DNA from: Campylobacteraceae bacterium | GTDB taxonomy: Bacteria > Campylobacterota > Campylobacteria > Campylobacterales > Sulfurospirillaceae | Length of the DNA stretch: 15,040 bases | NCBI GenBank assembly: GCA_019162915.1 | Contig: JAFLKZ010000029.1 | Coordinates: 1-15,040 of the forward strand | Direction: 5' to 3' | Shown: in pieces, positions 12,778 to 15,040 of the stretch | Position numbering within the stretch: position 1 is the first letter of the stretch | Layout: each line of letters begins with the position of its first letter | Position numbers and translations under genes: made by a program | Notes under the pieces: model-generated | What the model was told of the DNA's origin: nothing | The model's database searches: none | The model's input: the letters and a program-made list of their open reading frames with translations, nothing else

Positions 12778-14520
12778 TTGCAATATCTGATAGATTTTTT
12801 AGACAACACTAATGTCCAAAACTGTCTTATTTATGAACATCTGAAGTGTTCTGAAAATGAGGCAAAACTTTTACAAATTATGACCAAAGAGTATGTTCTA
12901 GGTGCCGTAGATTTGGGAGTTTCAGATATTTTGATTAAACTATTTGGCGATAAAAATTATATGCATTTGCAACAATTACTTTTAGTAAAAGATTTGATAG
13001 ATCAAGGCTGGATTATCCAAAATAGTTTTTTAAGTACGAAGATAGTGGATGTTTCTAACTTGGAACTTTTAAATAGTACCGTGACATTAAGTTCTGTATT
13101 TTTAAAACTTTTAGAAGAAGGTACGCTTGAAGTCGTACTTCCTGATGTAACACCATACGAAGACCACCTTGAATATCTCAAAGACCAGTTTTTTAGAATA
13201 GAGTTGTACCAAAAGTTAAGTCATACCAAACACAATGCTACTGAAAATTCTCCCAGTTTAGGAAGAATAAAAAATAAACTCCTACTTTTGGAGAGTCGCA
13301 TTAGTGAGCGCATTAAAGTAACCCAAAATGAGATTATTGTAGAGAGTATCTTTAAAGAAAATGAACTTAACCCTAAAGAGCAACTGATTTTCTTGGCACT
13401 TTTAAAAGAAGAGTATGCAGGTGAGTTTGAAAGTCTAAGAGATATGAACACGCTTATTAGTCTTATCAGTTTTGACGACTACGAAAAAATAAAAAACCGC
13501 TCATTGCTCGAAGAAGGTTCTTCTTTAATTGAAAATTTAATTATTGATTATGATGAGATGTTAAGTGCTTTTGGTGGCGTGACACGAAGCTTTTTTATTA
13601 GCGAAGAAGTGTTACAAAAAATTATGCATCCTAACAAAGAGAAAAAAAATAAAAAAATCAAACTCGATATGCTCATCGGAGAGCAAGAACTGTTTGAATT
13701 GATTGACCCGAAAACAAATCTTGATGATGTAGTTTTAAACCCAAAAACACGTGAAATACTCGATAATCTTTTAAAACAAATCGATAAAAATGTGGTTAAA
13801 CTTCTACGTGAATGGGGCGTTAAAGAGCGTCGAAGTGGTATTGATGCGAAGATTATTCTTTATGGACCTCCTGGAACTGGAAAGACGATGACGGCTTTGT
13901 CTTTGGCAAAATCGATGAAAAAAAGAGTCCTAAGTTTTGATTGTTCGAAGATTCTTTCTAAATATGTGGGTGATAGTGAAAAAAATGTTCGTAATATTTT
14001 TGATACCTATAAAGAGTTGTGTAAAAAAACAAAAAGTGAACCACTTTTGTTACTCAATGAAGCAGACCAATTTTTAAGTGCACGCTCCATCGATGCTAGT
14101 TCGGGAGCCGATAAAATGCACAATCAAATGCAAAATATCTTTTTAGAGCAGATTGAAAAGTTTGATGGACTGCTTGTCGCCACAACAAATCTTCTCGAAA
14201 CAATCGACCCTGCATTTTCAAGACGGTTTGATTATAAGATAGCGTTTGAAAAGCCAGATTTTCAGCAACGCTTATTGCTTTGGAAAAAGCTTTTACCTGA
14301 AAATGCAACGTATGAAAAAGAGTTTGATGTTGAAAAATTGGCAACATTCCCTTTAAGTGGTGGGCAAATTCGTTTGATTTTGAAAAATACTGCCTTACGC
14401 GTAGCGATTAAGCCAACCCCTATTTTTTGTTTGGACGATTTTAAACAAGGTATTGATAGAGAAGCTAAAGGTGCTTTTGGGGATATAAAATCAGTAGGAT
14501 TTATGAATTATGGAAGTTAA
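12778..14520 (+). CDS. AAA+ ATPase with large uncharacterised N-terminal region
   Basis: 580 aa counted from the TTG at 12778, which has AAGG (12766-12769) at 8-nt spacing; the frame is open back to 12724, but that part carries the promoter. The C-terminal AAA domain (about 350-560) has Walker A GPPGTGKT (363-370), Walker B LLLLNEAD (423-430) with Asn in place of the usual Asp before the catalytic E428, sensor 1 N471 in ATTN, arginine finger candidates R482/R483 in SRRFD, and sensor 2 SGGQIR (527-532). Residues 1-340 are mainly helical and charged, with no membrane segment; I do not recognise them. The domain resembles the single-AAA bacterial group related to FtsH/Cdc48, implying protein remodelling in the cytoplasm. 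Role unknown. Stands alone, before the nuo promoter. Confidence 0.85.
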   Translation: MQYLIDFLDNTNVQNCLIYEHLKCSENEAKLLQIMTKEYVLGAVDLGVSDILIKLFGDKNYMHLQQLLLVKDLIDQGWIIQNSFLSTKIVDVSNLELLNSTVTLSSVFLKLLEEGTLEVVLPDVTPYEDHLEYLKDQFFRIELYQKLSHTKHNATENSPSLGRIKNKLLLLESRISERIKVTQNEIIVESIFKENELNPKEQLIFLALLKEEYAGEFESLRDMNTLISLISFDDYEKIKNRSLLEEGSSLIENLIIDYDEMLSAFGGVTRSFFISEEVLQKIMHPNKEKKNKKIKLDMLIGEQELFELIDPKTNLDDVVLNPKTREILDNLLKQIDKNVVKLLREWGVKERRSGIDAKIILYGPPGTGKTMTALSLAKSMKKRVLSFDCSKILSKYVGDSEKNVRNIFDTYKELCKKTKSEPLLLLNEADQFLSARSIDASSGADKMHNQMQNIFLEQIEKFDGLLVATTNLLETIDPAFSRRFDYKIAFEKPDFQQRLLLWKKLLPENATYEKEFDVEKLATFPLSGGQIRLILKNTALRVAIKPTPIFCLDDFKQGIDREAKGAFGDIKSVGFMNYGS

Positions 14521-14538
14521 ATTAGGCTTAACCAGCAG

Positions 14539-14569
14539 ATATAAAAGTTTGTATAATAAACTTTTATAT
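14539..14569. repeat. Perfect 12-bp inverted repeat spanning the nuo promoter
   Basis: ATATAAAAGTTT (14539-14550) and AAACTTTTATAT (14558-14569) are exact reverse complements around a 7-nt centre, GTATAAT. It starts 18 bp after the AAA gene stop. It lacks a following T-run, so as a terminator it would be poor; a regulator dyad or a melting-prone promoter element is equally possible. Confidence 0.6.
14552..14557 (+). promoter_or_regulatory. -10 element of the presumed nuo operon promoter
   Basis: TATAAT lies exactly in the loop of the inverted repeat, with TTAACC (14528-14533) 18 bp upstream as a moderate -35. Start near 14564 gives a leader of about 40 nt ahead of nuoA, whose AAGGA (14593-14597) is 6 nt from the ATG. 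Confidence 0.5.
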
Positions 14570-14603
14570 ATACTTGTTTTGAAAAAATATTGAAGGATTC
14601 TGT

Positions 14604-14915
14604 ATGACTCATATGGATTTTGCTCACCCCTATTTTGGAGCTTTCTTTTTGCTCTTCTTTGGAGCCATCGTTTTCTATGGGATTACTGTTTTGTCACGTA
14701 TTGTCAGTCGAAAAATGGCAAGGCTAGACACAGAAAAGTTGAAGTTAACGATCTACGAATGTGGACCAGAAGTAACGAAGCAGCCTAATAAAATATCTGC
14801 CCATTTTTACCTCTTTGCTCTTTTATTTATACTCTTTGATGTGGAGATTATTTTTAAATTGGGTAGCGGTTTTTCGTTGGTGTCGTTTATTGTCGTAGTT
14901 GTGAGTATTTTTTAA
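14604..14915 (+). CDS. nuoA: NADH-quinone oxidoreductase subunit A (NuoA), 3' end aberrant
   Basis: 103-aa readable product of a membrane subunit of respiratory complex I. The first about 83 residues match NuoA well: membrane segment about 10-32, cytoplasmic loop YECGPEVTKQPNKISAHFY (51-69) with the conserved ECG, then the second helix LFALLFILFDVEIIF (71-85). After IIF the family expects an aromatic/Pro-Trp-Ala segment and a third helix ending near residue 120-130; here it reads KLGSGFSLV and stops. In the +1 frame from 14860 the bases read W-V-A-V-F-R-W, like the missing PWAV-type segment, which suggests one or more indels near 14850-14860. No nuoB start is visible in the remaining 125 bases. 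Either a sequencing error at a contig edge or a genuinely broken gene. Identity of the N-terminal part is secure. Confidence 0.85.
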   Translation: MTHMDFAHPYFGAFFLLFFGAIVFYGITVLSRIVSRKMARLDTEKLKLTIYECGPEVTKQPNKISAHFYLFALLFILFDVEIIFKLGSGFSLVSFIVVVVSIF

Positions 14916-15040
14916 AGTTTAGTTTTTTTTGATTTTTTTTATATAATTGATATTTTTATGTTGTTATAGTTGGTTGGAGTGTTGTAATAAGTGAAAATTT
15001 TGAGTTTATGATAATGAAATTATTAATTTTATTTTTTTTT
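14916..15040. other. C-free, T-rich tail with no recognisable gene
   Basis: No open frame, tRNA or terminator is convincing here. From 14895 to the end there is not one C in 146 bases, against 25 G and a large majority of T and A. nuoB would be expected to begin here in an intact operon. The simplest reading is poor-quality sequence at a contig end. Confidence 0.6.

Noticed and set aside
14096..14347. 83-codon minus-strand frame within the AAA gene
   Set aside because: It is antisense to the Walker B to sensor region of a complete AAA domain.
14923..15040. Runs of T near the window end as phase-variable tracts
   Set aside because: Campylobacterotal phase variation mostly uses G/C runs within genes; these T runs lie in a C-free tail of doubtful quality, and no G/C homopolymer tract occurs in the window.
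1..15040. Mobile element, CRISPR, tRNA/rRNA or defence island
   Set aside because: No transposase, integrase, spaced direct repeats, tRNA-like folds or recognisable defence genes were seen; gene content and layout look like core chromosome.

Overview
The window is AT-rich with tightly packed genes. It looks like part of the chromosome of a campylobacterotal (epsilonproteobacterial) bacterium, probably a Sulfurospirillum/Arcobacter-type organism. That placement is an inference from protein style, low GC, TTG starts, promoters built on an extended -10 (TGN-TAYAAT) with poor -35 boxes, and an apparent nuo operon start. I see no tRNA, rRNA, insertion sequence, CRISPR array or phage gene, so this reads as core or near-core genome.

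Layout, left to right. (1) 73-1203 (+): a PilZ-domain c-di-GMP effector with its own promoter and terminator. (2) 3784 down to 1237 (-): a polar amino acid ABC importer operon, ATPase then binding protein then permease. The permease carries an unusual periplasmic domain that looks like a barrel-sandwich hybrid. (3) 4552 down to 3879 (-): a small class I cytochrome c and a cytochrome-like partner that lacks the haem motif. (4) 4747-5646 (+): an EamA/DMT-family permease; its true start appears to be an internal TTG behind a promoter. (5) 8077 down to 5643 (-): a zinc-type ABC importer znuA-znuC-znuB. (6) 8192-12696 (+), divergent from znuA: a Fur-family (Zur-like) regulator, a small lipoprotein, endonuclease IV (nfo), a FadL-type outer-membrane channel and a FadD-type acyl-CoA ligase. 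The first three overlap by 4 bp at ATGA junctions and the last two follow at 17 and 2 bp. (7) 12778-14520 (+): an AAA+ ATPase of unknown role. (8) 14604 onward: nuoA, presumably the first gene of the complex I operon, with an aberrant 3' end running into a 146-base stretch without any C at the window edge.

How the parts fit. The clearest regulatory unit is the 114-bp region between znuA and the Fur-family gene. It holds a perfect 12-bp inverted repeat made of two operator-like boxes and is best read as the metal-responsive control site for both directions. Cotranscribing the regulator with nfo, a three-zinc enzyme, and a lipoprotein suggests a local zinc-homeostasis unit. FadL plus FadD form a plausible route for outer-membrane entry and CoA activation of long-chain fatty acids or other hydrophobic acids.

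The most unusual observations are the BSH-like insert in the amino acid permease, the haem-less cytochrome partner, the znu operator, a promoter at the znuA/znuC junction that would give a nearly leaderless znuC mRNA, palindromes embedded in the AAA-gene and nuo promoters, and the damaged nuoA/C-free tail, which may be an assembly artefact.
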